NCBI RefSeq assembly: GCF_003627815.1
Contig: NZ_CP032698.1
Location: 868,001 to 932,000, forward strand
DNA length: 64,000 nucleotides
Origin: Streptomyces hundungensis
GTDB lineage: Bacteria > Actinomycetota > Actinomycetes > Streptomycetales > Streptomycetaceae
Direction of reading: 5' to 3'
Both the position numbers and the translations under genes were made by a program. Shown here piece by piece: positions 26,906 through 36,176 of this stretch (its first letter is position 1; each line of letters starts with the position of its first letter). A model generated the notes under the pieces. That model saw only the letters and a program-made list of their open reading frames with translations. It did not search any database and was not told the DNA's origin.

Positions 26906-29101
26906 TCAGCGGTCGGTCTCCCCGGCGCGTTCGTCGAGACCGATGCGACGGTGGAGCCGGGCGAGCGGGGCGGGCGCCCACCAGTTGAAGCGCCCGGCCA
27001 GTCGCATGAAGGCGGGCACCAACACCCCGCGCACCACGGTGGCGTCCATGACCACCGCCAGGGCGAGCCCGAGCCCGAGCATCTTCATGTACGTGATGCC
27101 GGACGTCAGGAAGGACAGGAAGACCAGGGCGACGAGCGCGGCCGCGGCAGTGACGATCCCGCCGGTCCGCTCCAGGCCCCGCACCACGGACGTGACGGTG
27201 TCACCCGTGGCGTCGTACTCCTCCTTGATGCGGGAGAGCAGGAAGACCTCGTAGTCCATCGAGAGCCCGAACGCCAGGCAGAACACCATGATCGGGGTGG
27301 TGGCGACAATGCCCCCGGTCACGGTGAAGTCGCCGATGAGCCAGCGCAGATGGCCCTCCTGGAACACCCACACCAGCGCGCCGAAGGTGGCACTCAGGCT
27401 CAGCAGATTGAGCGCGATCGCCTTGATGGGCATGACCACGCTGCCGGTCAGGAGGAAGAGCAGGATGAACGTGGTGACCGCGATGAGCAGCAGGCAGTAG
27501 GGCATGCGGCCGGTCAGGGCGTCCATCGTGTCACGGAAGGCCGAGGCGGTCCCCGCGGTGGTGACGTCGAACGGAGCCTTCGCCGTCCGGATGTCACGCA
27601 CCAGCTTCTGCCCGGCGTCGCCGTAGGGATCGACCGAACTCACCACCGACAGCCACGTCCCGTTCGCCGCCGCGTAGCGCCCGCCGGCTTCGGTGGGCGG
27701 GGCGATCCGACGGCCTCCGGCGTAGGTGCCCGTCCAGCCGTCCACCCGCGAGACGTGGTCGAGCGCGGAGAGGCGCTTGGCGTACGCGTCGATGTCCCCG
27801 GAGCGGCCGGCCGGTGGTCCGGAGTCGTCTGCGACGACCAGGACGGGGTCCGTCTCGCGCGCCGGATAGTCGTGGAGCAGGGCGGTGCCGACCCGGTGCG
27901 CTTCGGCGCCCGGCGGCAGCGACCGCTCGTCGGCGAGGTTGAGTGTGACGCCCAGGAACGGGGACCCGAGCAGCAGCAGGACGACGATCGCGGCCGTGGC
28001 CAAGGGCACCGGTCGGCGTACGACGAGACCGGCGAGCCGGGACCAGAAGCCGCGTGCGGGGGGCTTTTTCGCGCGCTTGGTCCAGGACCATGTGTTGACG
28101 CGGGTTCCCAGGACGGCGAGCAGGGCGGGCAGCAGCACTAGGGCGGAGAGCGCGGCGAAGGCGACGACGGCGATGCCCGCGTAGGCGAACGAGCGCAGGA
28201 AGTACATCGGGAACAGCAGGAGCGCCGACAGGGACAGGGCGACCGTGACGGCCGAGTACAGGACCGTGCGCCCGGCGGTGCGGACGCTGGTGGCGATGGC
28301 GTCACCCACCGTTGCTCCGGCGGCGAGCTCCTCCCGGTACCGGTTGACGATGAACAGGCTGTAGTCGATTCCGAGGCCGAGGCCGAGGCCGGTGGTCAGG
28401 TTGATCGCGAACACCGAGACGTCCGTGACCTCCGTCAGCAGCCGGAGCGCCGCGAAGGCGCCCAGGATGGCCACGACGCCGAGGGCCAGGGGCAGGAGAG
28501 CCGCGATCACCCCCCGGAAGACGAACACGAGGAGGATGAGGGTGAGGGGCAGGACCAGTGCCTCCGCGAGCATGAGGTCCTTCTGTATCTGCTCGTTGAG
28601 TTCCCGGTCGACTTCGGCGCGGCCACCGAACTCCACCGTGAGGCCGTGCCCGGGGTTTTCGTAGCGTGGCCTGAGCGTGTCGAGGTATCTGCCGACCTGG
28701 TCCTCGTCGCCTTCGAGGTGGGCGAGGACCAGGGCGGAGTCCGCGCTTCGGCTCCGCAGTGCGGGGTCCTTGGCGAGGGTCCAGTAGGAGACCGCCTGCT
28801 GGACGCCGGGCTCGGCGGCGAGGCGTCGGGTGAGTGCCTCGCCCTCGCGTACGGCTTCAGCGCCGTCGACTCCTCCCACCGCTTCGACGCGCAGCACCAG
28901 GTTGGGTTCTCCGCTGTCGAAGTGGGTGCTGAGGGCGCGGGTCGCGCGCGTGGATTCGGCGTCCGGCACGTCGAAGCCTCCCGCGGAGAGCCTTGTCGTG
29001 AGGGTGGCGCCGAGGCCGCCTGCCATGACGCAGAAGAGCAGGCTCAGTACGAGCACGAGTGTGCGCCGGGCCGTCACCAGCGCGGCGAGTCTGTCGAGCA
29101 T
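26906..29101 (-). CDS. MMPL/RND-family membrane exporter
   Basis: A 731-residue protein with the MMPL layout: one N-terminal helix, a large extracytoplasmic domain, a block of helices (residues ~180-370), a second extracytoplasmic domain and a second helix block ending near 710. Conserved pieces include TGLGLGLGIDYSLFIVNRYREE and AFGLSMDYEVFLLSRIKEEY. The family exports lipids and lipid-like metabolites. The ATG at 29101 follows GAGAGG; 29152 is an alternative. Convergent to the biosynthetic operon, it could export the polyene product. Confidence 0.9.
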   Translation of the reverse strand: MLDRLAALVTARRTLVLVLSLLFCVMAGGLGATLTTRLSAGGFDVPDAESTRATRALSTHFDSGEPNLVLRVEAVGGVDGAEAVREGEALTRRLAAEPGVQQAVSYWTLAKDPALRSRSADSALVLAHLEGDEDQVGRYLDTLRPRYENPGHGLTVEFGGRAEVDRELNEQIQKDLMLAEALVLPLTLILLVFVFRGVIAALLPLALGVVAILGAFAALRLLTEVTDVSVFAINLTTGLGLGLGIDYSLFIVNRYREELAAGATVGDAIATSVRTAGRTVLYSAVTVALSLSALLLFPMYFLRSFAYAGIAVVAFAALSALVLLPALLAVLGTRVNTWSWTKRAKKPPARGFWSRLAGLVVRRPVPLATAAIVVLLLLGSPFLGVTLNLADERSLPPGAEAHRVGTALLHDYPARETDPVLVVADDSGPPAGRSGDIDAYAKRLSALDHVSRVDGWTGTYAGGRRIAPPTEAGGRYAAANGTWLSVVSSVDPYGDAGQKLVRDIRTAKAPFDVTTAGTASAFRDTMDALTGRMPYCLLLIAVTTFILLFLLTGSVVMPIKAIALNLLSLSATFGALVWVFQEGHLRWLIGDFTVTGGIVATTPIMVFCLAFGLSMDYEVFLLSRIKEEYDATGDTVTSVVRGLERTGGIVTAAAALVALVFLSFLTSGITYMKMLGLGLALAVVMDATVVRGVLVPAFMRLAGRFNWWAPAPLARLHRRIGLDERAGETDR

Positions 29102-29410
29102 GGGATGCCTCTCGGTCGGAGCGGGGCAGCGCGTCATGGGCTCCGGTGGCATGCCGGGGAGGCATCAGGGGCGTCCGGGGGAAACCCGGCGGTGTCCGGT
29201 CGTGACGCGCCTTCGGCTGGTCAGGCGTGATCGCCCACGGCCGCGGCCGCACGGGGAAGCGCGGTGGCGTGGCCAGTGGCGCATGTCCGTCACCGGCTGA
29301 TTGACCAGGCGCTTCGATGTAACCCTCGGGGCGCGCGGCCGTACAGGGGATGTCGTGTGCCTCGGGGGTGCCTCGCGCTGAACGTTCGGCCGCGGGCCGT
29401 GCGTGGCTGG

Positions 29411-29432
29411 TCGCGAAGCTCCCCGCGCCCCC
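29411..29432. repeat. copy of a dispersed Streptomyces intergenic element
   Basis: The 22-mer here (TCGCG..AG.TCCCCGCGCCCCC type) matches the reverse complement of 47291-47312 at 20 of 22 positions. I recognise it as a sequence scattered between genes in many Streptomyces genomes. The flanking gap 29102-29584 shows no gene I can support. Confidence 0.6.
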
Positions 29433-29584
29433 AACCACCGGCCCGCAGGGTGGCTCGGCGGCTCGGGTCCGTCCTCGCGACAGGACGAGGCGCACCCCCG
29501 CGCCGGTCACTCGAACGGCGGCTAAACCCGTGGGCGGTCCGACCGCCCGTCGGATACTCGGCCAGGACGGCGCGAGGCCCTGTC

Positions 29585-29779
29585 ATGTCCGCCACGCCGG
29601 GCAAGGTCGTCCTGCACGGGGAGAGCGACGTCGGCGGCAAAAAGGTGTTCGTCTGCTCCTTCCTCCAGGCTCGTGACCCGGAGCAGGTGGGACGCCCGTT
29701 CTTCGCCGCCTGGTCGCCCACCGCCCGATGGTTCGACGAACTGGAGCCGGCCTTTCCCCATCTGCCCTTTCCGGCCTGA
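29585..29779 (+). pseudogene. C-terminal remnant resembling a KamA-family radical SAM protein
   Basis: A 64-residue open frame reading VVLHGESDVGGKKVFVCSFLQARDP, GRPFFA and a tail with WFDELEPAF. I recognise this as the end of KamA-type (lysine 2,3-aminomutase-like) proteins; the CxxxCxxC cluster and the rest of the enzyme are absent upstream. It is therefore probably a leftover of a deleted gene at the cluster edge. The assignment is from memory of the family, not a search. Confidence 0.45.
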
Positions 29780-29877
29780 CGCCCGGGGCACCGCGGCCAT
29801 CGCCCTGTCCCCGGCCCGGTGCACCGGAATGGGCGAGGCCGCGCATCCCACGCCGCCTCCGCCTCGTTGTGCGGACC

Positions 29878-30708
29878 ATGACGCGTATCCCCCGCCGCTC
29901 GCTGCGGCTCACCGTGCTCCTGTCGGCGCTGCTGTTCACCGGAAGCGGCGTAACGGCCGCGCAGGCCGAGGCACCCTCCCAGGGCGGCTACGTCGCTCTC
30001 GGCGACTCCTACTCCTCCGGTCTGGGCGCCGGGGAGTACCGGGACGGCGGGTCCTGCCGGCGCAGTGCCCGCTCCTACGCCCAGCTGTGGGCCGCCGCCC
30101 ATCCCGCGACGCGGTTCGACTTCACGGCCTGTTCCGGAGCGACGACCCGGGATGTCCTCAACGGCCAGCTGGCGCCGTTGAACGCGGGGACCGACCTCGT
30201 CAGCATCACCGCCGGGGCCACCGACGCCGGTTTCACGGATGTGATGACGGTCTGCTTCCTGAACAGCGACGACGCCTGTCAGAACAGGGTGGCCCAGGCC
30301 CGTACGTACATCGAGCACACGCTGCCCGCCGCGCTGGACACGACGTATGGCGCCATCAGGAAGAAGTCGCCCAACGCCCGTGTCGTCGTCCTCGGCTACC
30401 CGCACCTCTTCGCCCCGCGACGCCCTTGCGCACGCGGCCTGAGCGAGCCGAAGCGGGCCACGCTCAACGCCGCCGTCGATGTGATCAACCGTGTGATGTC
30501 CCAGCGGGCCGTCAAGCACGGCTTCACTTTCGGCGACGTCACCCAGCGCTTCGCGGACCACGGGGTCTGCTCCACCACCCCGTGGATCCACTCCATCACT
30601 TTCCCGGTGAGCGAGTCCTATCACCCCACCCCCGACGGCCAGGAGCACGGCTACCTCCCCGAGCTCACCAGGCTCGCCACACGCGTACGCGCACCACACG
30701 ACGTGTGA
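29878..30708 (+). CDS. secreted SGNH-family esterase/lipase
   Basis: A 276-residue protein with a signal peptide (RRSLRLTVLLSALLFTGSG, cleavage near AQA-EAP) followed by an SGNH hydrolase: block I GDSYSSGLGAG holds the catalytic Ser, block V SYHPTPDGQEHGY the catalytic Asp/His pair. Block III, normally GxND, reads AGATDAG, a weak match seen in some family members. Six cysteines fit the disulphides of Streptomyces secreted lipases. It hydrolyses extracellular esters. The ATG at 29878 gives the best signal peptide. Confidence 0.88.
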   Translation: MTRIPRRSLRLTVLLSALLFTGSGVTAAQAEAPSQGGYVALGDSYSSGLGAGEYRDGGSCRRSARSYAQLWAAAHPATRFDFTACSGATTRDVLNGQLAPLNAGTDLVSITAGATDAGFTDVMTVCFLNSDDACQNRVAQARTYIEHTLPAALDTTYGAIRKKSPNARVVVLGYPHLFAPRRPCARGLSEPKRATLNAAVDVINRVMSQRAVKHGFTFGDVTQRFADHGVCSTTPWIHSITFPVSESYHPTPDGQEHGYLPELTRLATRVRAPHDV

Positions 30709-30853
30709 CGTCCGGCTGTGCCGCTCGACGCTCCGGTCGTCGACGCCGCGCTGCCGTCGATCCGAGGGGCCGTCACCGGCGGCCTTCTCATGCATACAGA
30801 CCGAGCGAGTGGGAATCCGGTAATCAACAGTTGTGACGAGAGGGCGTGCCGCG

Positions 30854-31102
30854 GTGCTTGAACCCCATCCGAAGACTCTACGGATTCTCCTTGCGCGCTA
30901 CGCCGAGGCCCGCATCACCCATGCGCACACCAAATCAGTGGCCGCGTCCAAGGAAATCGACGACGTCGTCCACGCGCTGTGCGCGGCGACCTCGACGGCC
31001 TGCGTGGAGGAGGCCATCGCCGCGGCCGACCTTCTCCTCGCGGCGAGCAGCTGCCAGAGCCCCGCGGCCGTGGCCAGGGACCGAGCGAGTCTCGCCGCGT
31101 AA
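30854..31102 (+). CDS. DUF5133 family protein
   Basis: An 82-residue protein starting LEPHPKTLRILLARYAEAR, followed by EIDDVVHALCAATSTACVEEAIAAAD. This is the DUF5133 pattern, a small protein of unknown function common in Streptomyces, which typically begins at the LxPHP motif. I therefore prefer the GTG at 30854 over the GTG at 30833; GAGAGG lies upstream. Confidence 0.7.
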   Translation: MLEPHPKTLRILLARYAEARITHAHTKSVAASKEIDDVVHALCAATSTACVEEAIAAADLLLAASSCQSPAAVARDRASLAA

Positions 31103-31159
31103 AGAGTCCCTGGCCCTGCGGGATTACGCGTCGGCGCAAGCAGGCAGTCCCCCGGGCCC

Positions 31160-31429
31160 CTACTCCGTCTGGCCTGCCGCCCTCTTCACGCGGGCTTCGA
31201 CGTCCTGCCGTCCCTCACCGTGGTCGGTCGCATAGGTGGTGACGGCTGCCTGCACGTCCCGGGCGAGATCCCGCCAGGCCCGCCACGCCGTCTCGTACGT
31301 CTGTGACTGACGCGCCGACCACGGACGGGTTCCCGGTGGCCCGTACTGCTCCCGCAGGCTCTCCGCCTGGGCGTGCGCGGCATCGACCGTACGTTGCATC
31401 TGGACGAGTTCCTCGAAGGTGTGCGCCAC
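31160..31429 (-). CDS. conserved hypothetical protein
   Basis: An 89-residue, mostly helical, charged protein (FEELVQMQRTVDAAHAQAESLREQYG, then WRAWRDLARDVQAAVTTY). It resembles small uncharacterised Streptomyces proteins. GTG start. It lies about 100 bp downstream of the srs operon on the same strand, but nothing ties it to that pathway. Confidence 0.6.
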   Translation of the reverse strand: MAHTFEELVQMQRTVDAAHAQAESLREQYGPPGTRPWSARQSQTYETAWRAWRDLARDVQAAVTTYATDHGEGRQDVEARVKRAAGQTE

Positions 31430-31528
31430 GGTCGCCGATCATAGGGGGACACCTTCCAGCGCCCCGGCCGCGACCCGCACGACTCGGCGCGCCGCACCCG
31501 CCGTTGTCGGGGCGAAGGTGACCGGGCC

Positions 31529-32560
31529 TCACGCCAGCGCGTTCACCGCTGCCGCGAAGACGCGGGGCAGCCGGGTGGCGGCGGGCACGATGAGCGGGGC
31601 GAGGGTGGCGTGGTGGCGGGTCCTGACCAGTAGTTCCGTCAGGAGGCGGTGGCGGCGGGTGACACGGCTCCAGTCGTCCTCGTACCGGCCGGGGGTGCCT
31701 CGGTGGACGTTGCGGACCAGGGCTTCGGCGGCGCCGAGGGCAAGGGAGACGCCTTCGCCGGTCAGCGCGTCGACATACCCCGCGGCGTCGCCGACGAGCA
31801 GCACCCGCCCGTGGCAGCGGGTGCGGGACCGCTGGCGCAACGGGCCCGCCCCGCGTACCGAGGTGACCGCCGCCGATTCGGGAAGACGGGCCGTCAGCTC
31901 GGGGAAGGCGGCGAGCTGGGCAGCGTAGGGGGCCCGCCGGGACGTCAGCAGTGCCACGCCGACGAGCTGCGGGCCGAGCGGGGTGACGTAGGCCTCCCCC
32001 TGCGGCCCCCAGTGCACCTCGACGTACGAGGACCAGGGCGCCACCGCGTAATGGCGGCGCAGCCCGTAGCGGGGCGCGGCGGCGCTCTTGACGTTCAGGT
32101 CGAGCGAACGCCGGAGCGGCGAGTGAAGTCCGTCCGCGGCGACCAGCCACTTGGCGCGCAGCCCGGTGCCGGGCACGGCAACGCTCATGCCGTCCTGCTC
32201 CACCTCCCCGATGCGCAGGGGCAGTACGGGGACCCCGGCGTCCACGACGGCCTGGTGCAGGGCGCCGTGCAGTCCGGTGCGGCGAGCGCCGAGGCCGGGC
32301 CCCTGCCGGAATTCCGCCTGGGCCCGAAGTCGCCCTTGTACATAGCGGATTCCGGTGATCGGCAGGCCCGGCACCTTCAGGCCCAGGGCGTCGAGTGCGC
32401 GTACGGCGCCGGGCATCAGGCCCTCTCCGCACGCCTTGTCGACGGGTGCGGGGCGGGGTTCGGCCACCACGACGTCGAGCCCGGCGCGGGCCGCGTACAG
32501 CGCGGTCGCGAGTCCGGCCGGGCCGCCTCCGGCGATGAGCAGGTCGTGGCAGCGGTTCAC
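31529..32560 (-). CDS. srsC: FAD-dependent monooxygenase of the srs phenolic-lipid operon
   Basis: A 343-residue flavoprotein of the geranylgeranyl-reductase/hydroxylase group: N-terminal GGGPAGLATALYAARAG, then VDKACGEGLMPG, VAADGLHSPLRR and the FAD-ribityl motif VLLVGDAAGYVDALTGEG. In Streptomyces griseus SrsC oxidises the alkylresorcinol ring to a quinone. The GTG start at 32560 overlaps the srsB stop (GTGA), and gene order A-B-C matches the described operon. Membrane association is likely because the substrate is a lipid. Confidence 0.82.
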   Translation of the reverse strand: MNRCHDLLIAGGGPAGLATALYAARAGLDVVVAEPRPAPVDKACGEGLMPGAVRALDALGLKVPGLPITGIRYVQGRLRAQAEFRQGPGLGARRTGLHGALHQAVVDAGVPVLPLRIGEVEQDGMSVAVPGTGLRAKWLVAADGLHSPLRRSLDLNVKSAAAPRYGLRRHYAVAPWSSYVEVHWGPQGEAYVTPLGPQLVGVALLTSRRAPYAAQLAAFPELTARLPESAAVTSVRGAGPLRQRSRTRCHGRVLLVGDAAGYVDALTGEGVSLALGAAEALVRNVHRGTPGRYEDDWSRVTRRHRLLTELLVRTRHHATLAPLIVPAATRLPRVFAAAVNALA

Positions 32561-33072
32561 GCCGGCACGGCCGCGGACAGGGCGCTGTTCTCACACCGGA
32601 TGCGTACCGCGAGCAGCAGGGCGTTGGCGGCGGTGAACGTCGCCGCGGTCAGCCAGGCGGTGTGGACGAGCGGCAGGGCGAAGATCTCCACGACGACGGC
32701 GACGTAGTTGGGGTGGCGCAGGAAGCGGTACGGGCCGGTGGCGACCAGGCGGGTGTCCGGGATGACGATGACCCGGGTGTTCCAGTACGGGCCGAGCGTG
32801 GTGATGCACCACCAGCGCAGGGCCTGCGCGAGGAGGGCAAGGGCCAGCATGGGCCATCCCAGGGCGGGCACGAACGGCCGGTCGGCGAGGGCGGGTTCGG
32901 CGAGACAGCAGACGAGCAGACCCGTGTGCAGGACGACCATGACCGGGTAGTGGCCCCGGCCGTGTTCCACACCGGCGCGGGCGAGCGTCCAGGTCGCGTT
33001 GCGGCGTGCGACGACCAGCTCGGCGACGCGTTCGGCGGCGACGGCGAGAACGAGCAAGGCGTACCAGAGCAT
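32557..33072 (-). CDS. srsB: isoprenylcysteine carboxyl methyltransferase-like O-methyltransferase
   Basis: A 171-residue integral membrane protein of the ICMT family: five or so helices and the signature LGPYWNTRVIV, GPYRFLRHPNYVAVVVEIFALPL with the SAM-binding RHPNY. In the srs pathway SrsB methylates the phenolic lipid made by SrsA. The ATG at 33072 lies nine bases after the type III PKS stop, and the stop overlaps srsC, so all three are one transcript. Confidence 0.85.
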   Translation of the reverse strand: MLWYALLVLAVAAERVAELVVARRNATWTLARAGVEHGRGHYPVMVVLHTGLLVCCLAEPALADRPFVPALGWPMLALALLAQALRWWCITTLGPYWNTRVIVIPDTRLVATGPYRFLRHPNYVAVVVEIFALPLVHTAWLTAATFTAANALLLAVRIRCENSALSAAVPA

Positions 33073-33080
33073 GTGGTCCC

Positions 33081-34217
33081 TCACCACCGCAGCAGAACGA
33101 GTTCGGAACAGAACCCGGGGCCCATCGCGGCGAGCAACCCCCAGGTGCCGGGCGGCGGTTGGTGGTCCTCCCACGTCGACTGAAGGATGTGCAGGACGGA
33201 CGCGGAGGACATGTTCCCCACCGTGGCGAGGGAGTGGCGGGAGGCGTCCAGGGCGTCGCCGGGCAGGCCGAGGGAGTCGGCGACGGCGGACAGCACCTTG
33301 GGTCCTCCCGGGTGGCACAGCCAAGTCCCGATGTCGTCGGGGCTGAGCCCGTGTTCGGCGAGGAAGGCCCGCACATGTCGGCCGAAGTGGTCCCGCACGA
33401 TCGCCGGTACACCGGCGTCGATCACCACGCGGAACCCGCTGGAGCCGATGTCCCACCCCAGGAGCCGCTCGGTGCCCGGGTACAGATGGCTGCGGGTGGC
33501 GACCACCGTCGGTCCGGCCGCGCCCGCGGTGCCGCCACTGCCACTGCCGCGTGCGACCAGCGCCGCCGCGCCGTCACCGAACAGGGCGCCGGCCACCAGG
33601 TTGGCGCGGGAGCCGTCGCGCTGCTGGAGCGTCAGCGAGCACAGTTCGACGCTGAGCAGTACGGCCGTGTCGTCGGGATGCCCGCGCAGATAGTCGTGCA
33701 CCCGGGCGAGCCCGGCCGCGCCCGCCACACACCCCAGACCGAACACGGGCAGCCGCTTGACGTCGGGCCGTAGTCCCAGCCGTCCGGCCAGCCGGGCGTC
33801 GAGCGAGGGGGCGGCGATGCCGGTGATGGAGGTGCACACCAGCAGATCTACGTCGGCCAGCTGGAGCCCGGCCTCCCGCAGCGCGCCGGTGACGGCTTCC
33901 TCACCGAGGTCGAGACCCACGGCCACCCAGGCGTCATTGCTGCGCCCGAAGTCGCCCAGGTCGGCGTACCGCTCGATCGGCAGCGCCAGATGGCGCGTAC
34001 GCACTCCGGCCGACGCGTGCAGACGGCGCAGTACGGCACGCTCGGCACCCGGTGCGAGGCACAGGTCACCGATCGGCTCGGTGAGGTCGTCCTGGGCGTA
34101 CCGGTGGGCAGGCAGGGCCGTGCGGACCGCGGCGATCGTCGTCGTGCCCGGTGGAGCGGGATGGCACGGCGCGGTGGAGGGGGCGGGAATCTCGTTGACG
34201 ACCACAGGGACACGCAT
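33081..34217 (-). CDS. srsA: type III polyketide synthase, alkylresorcinol type
   Basis: A 378-residue chalcone synthase-fold enzyme with the full catalytic triad: Cys163 in FGLGCVAGAAG, His302 in LCHPGGPKVL and Asn335 in TVGNMSS. It condenses a fatty acyl starter with malonyl-type extenders to an alkylresorcinol. Grouping with an ICMT-type methyltransferase and a flavin hydroxylase is the hallmark of the srsABC phenolic-lipid operon, whose products can replace phospholipids under penicillin stress. The ATG at 34217 has GGAAGG 9 bases upstream; an earlier ATG at 34250 is less likely. Confidence 0.9.
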   Translation of the reverse strand: MRVPVVVNEIPAPSTAPCHPAPPGTTTIAAVRTALPAHRYAQDDLTEPIGDLCLAPGAERAVLRRLHASAGVRTRHLALPIERYADLGDFGRSNDAWVAVGLDLGEEAVTGALREAGLQLADVDLLVCTSITGIAAPSLDARLAGRLGLRPDVKRLPVFGLGCVAGAAGLARVHDYLRGHPDDTAVLLSVELCSLTLQQRDGSRANLVAGALFGDGAAALVARGSGSGGTAGAAGPTVVATRSHLYPGTERLLGWDIGSSGFRVVIDAGVPAIVRDHFGRHVRAFLAEHGLSPDDIGTWLCHPGGPKVLSAVADSLGLPGDALDASRHSLATVGNMSSASVLHILQSTWEDHQPPPGTWGLLAAMGPGFCSELVLLRW

Positions 34218-34262
34218 GTCGACATGCCTTCCTCGTACCGCATGCTCCATTAACGTCCCTTC

Positions 34263-35086
34263 GTGTCTCTCCACCCGCTCGGTGCCCTCTCGCCCGCGCC
34301 ACGCCATCTCCCGCTCCTCCTGCGCGCCTGCCATCCGGAACCGGCGGTCGCCGTGACCGTGCTCGTGACCGCGCTGGCGGTGATGGCCGGCCGCGGGTTG
34401 GCGGGCTCGGTGGCCGTGGCCGCGGCCGTGCTCACCGGCCAGCTGTCGGTGGGCTGGTGCAACGACGCGGTCGACGCCCACCGGGACACGGCCTGCGGTC
34501 GCCGCGACAAGCCCGTGGCCACCGGGGGGCTCTGGCGCTGTGCGTTCCGCTGTCGCTGCTGAGCGGCGCCACCGCGGGAGGAATTCATGGGATGGGGGTG
34601 GCGGCCGGTTGGGCCTACAACCTGCTGCTCAAGCGCACGGTGCTCTCGCCGATCCCGTACGCCGTGGGCTTCGGTTCGCTGCCGGCCTTCGTGACGCTGG
34701 GCCTGCACCCCTCGGTGTGGCCGGCCTGGTGGGCGATGGCCGCGGGGGCCCTCCTGGGGGTGGCGGCCCACCTGGCCAACGTCCTGCCCGACATCGATGA
34801 CGACCTCGCGTCCGGGGTACGCGGCCTCCCCCAACGCCTTGGCCGCCCGGCCTGCCGCGTGCTGGCCCCGATCGTCACGCTCGCGGCGCTGGGCGTGCTG
34901 ATCGCGGGGCCGCCCGGTGGAGTGCGGCTCGCCGACTGGGTGCTGGGCGCGGCAGCGACGGCCGTCACGGTCTTGGGCACGGCACTGCCCACGGCGAGCG
35001 GGAGCCGATGGCCGTTCCGCGCGGCGATCATCGGAAGCACGATCGCCGTGGCGCTGCTACTGCTGCGCGGCGCGGACATGGCGTGA
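34263..35086 (+). pseudogene. UbiA-family prenyltransferase, reading frame interrupted
   Basis: The first frame (GTG 34263) encodes helices and the first Asp-rich motif NDAVDAHRD, then CGRRDKPVATGGL, and stops at 34562. A second frame, open to 35086, continues with ALALCVPLSLLSG, AWAYNLLLK, and the second Asp motif DIDDDLA with GVRGLPQRLGR. The two join near 34530 at a six-G run, and about a dozen residues expected there seem to be missing, so this is more than a simple 1-bp slip. UbiA enzymes attach prenyl chains to aromatic rings. It is divergent from srsA with only 45 bp between. Confidence 0.75.
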
Positions 35087-35429
35087 GGCGGCGGGGTCCG
35101 TCCCGTGGTTGTGGTTGCGGAACCTCAACTTCCGCTGTACGGACGGGAGTTGCTCAACCCTTCGTGCCGTACGGGCCGAGGCACCCGTACCGGCTCAGGG
35201 GCGGAGTGCGTGCCCTGGGTCGGGGCACGGGCCTCTCGACGAACTGCCGCTGCCCACCGTCGCGATGGGCGCTGAACTCCCGCCGGGCATCGGTCCGGTC
35301 ACCGGGGAGCTCGCCCGGATGGGGCGGCGACGAAGCTGACCAGGGGCTGTCAGCGGCTTGGGCGAAGATGAGTAGCGGCACTCATGCCGACCCGCCGCGC
35401 CGTGGGGAAGGATCCGGAGGATGACGACC
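35087..35429. other. 343-bp gap without a supported gene
   Basis: No frame here shows conserved features or a credible start with a ribosome-binding site. It probably holds the promoter of the following lipoprotein gene, but I see no clear -35/-10 pair. Confidence 0.5.
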
Positions 35430-36017
35430 ATGGGTAACACGCGAACCACGCTCATAACGCTGCCCTTGCTGGTGGCCGTCGCGTTGGCGGTGGCCGGATG
35501 CGGTACGCAACGGGCGGGGGACGCCGCCGGCTCGCCCGGGCCTTCGCATCCCACGCCGTCCGGCGTGACGACGCCCAAGACGCCGACGGACTTCCCCTGC
35601 CCCGGGGAGAGCCCGAAGTCGAAGGCGCCCGCGCCTGCCGCCTCTCCCAGCTCGACGGTGCCGCCGACCGACCATTACGCCGAGAACCACGGCTTCAGAG
35701 TGGCCATCCCGCTCCACGGCCAGAGCCGCTGCGACGGGCTCAGCGCCGCCGGACGCGCCCGGGCCGCACTCGAACCGCTGCGCCGCCACGGCGACTTCAC
35801 CCCCGAGAGCGCCCGTGACGCGCTCACGCGCCTCGGCTACGCCTCCGGTCGTGTCCAGACGCACGAGGCCGGACCCAGCGCGGTGGGCTTCCTCATCGAC
35901 ATCGGTGCCTCCCCCTGGTGTGTGGAGGGCACCATGACCAGCGCCTCGACCACGGCGGAGGCCTTCGCCGGCTACCCCGACGGCACCGGCTGCGAACCGC
36001 CGAGGGGCGGCCACTGA
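35430..36017 (+). CDS. putative lipoprotein of unknown function
   Basis: A 195-residue protein with a lipoprotein signal peptide: TLITLPLLVAVALAVAGC, Cys24 being the lipidation site. A Pro/Ser/Thr-rich linker follows, then a folded part with ALEPLRRHGDFTPESARDALTRLGY and GFLIDIGASPWCVEG. I chose ATG 35430 because GGAGG lies nine bases upstream, whereas it directly abuts the ATG at 35421. Expected on the outer face of the membrane. Similar lipoproteins occur in Streptomyces; function unknown. Confidence 0.75.
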   Translation: MGNTRTTLITLPLLVAVALAVAGCGTQRAGDAAGSPGPSHPTPSGVTTPKTPTDFPCPGESPKSKAPAPAASPSSTVPPTDHYAENHGFRVAIPLHGQSRCDGLSAAGRARAALEPLRRHGDFTPESARDALTRLGYASGRVQTHEAGPSAVGFLIDIGASPWCVEGTMTSASTTAEAFAGYPDGTGCEPPRGGH

Positions 36018-36176
36018 TCTGGGTGTGCCCAAGGACTGGTGAGCGGGGCCGGCCGCTGAAGCGCGTTGAAACCCGGTTGATGCCCCGCTGAAACCCACCC
36101 CGCGCATTCTCTGTCCACCAACGCGGCGACGACCAGCCGCACAAGAGGCAGAGACCACCAGTCGCGGGAGCACACC

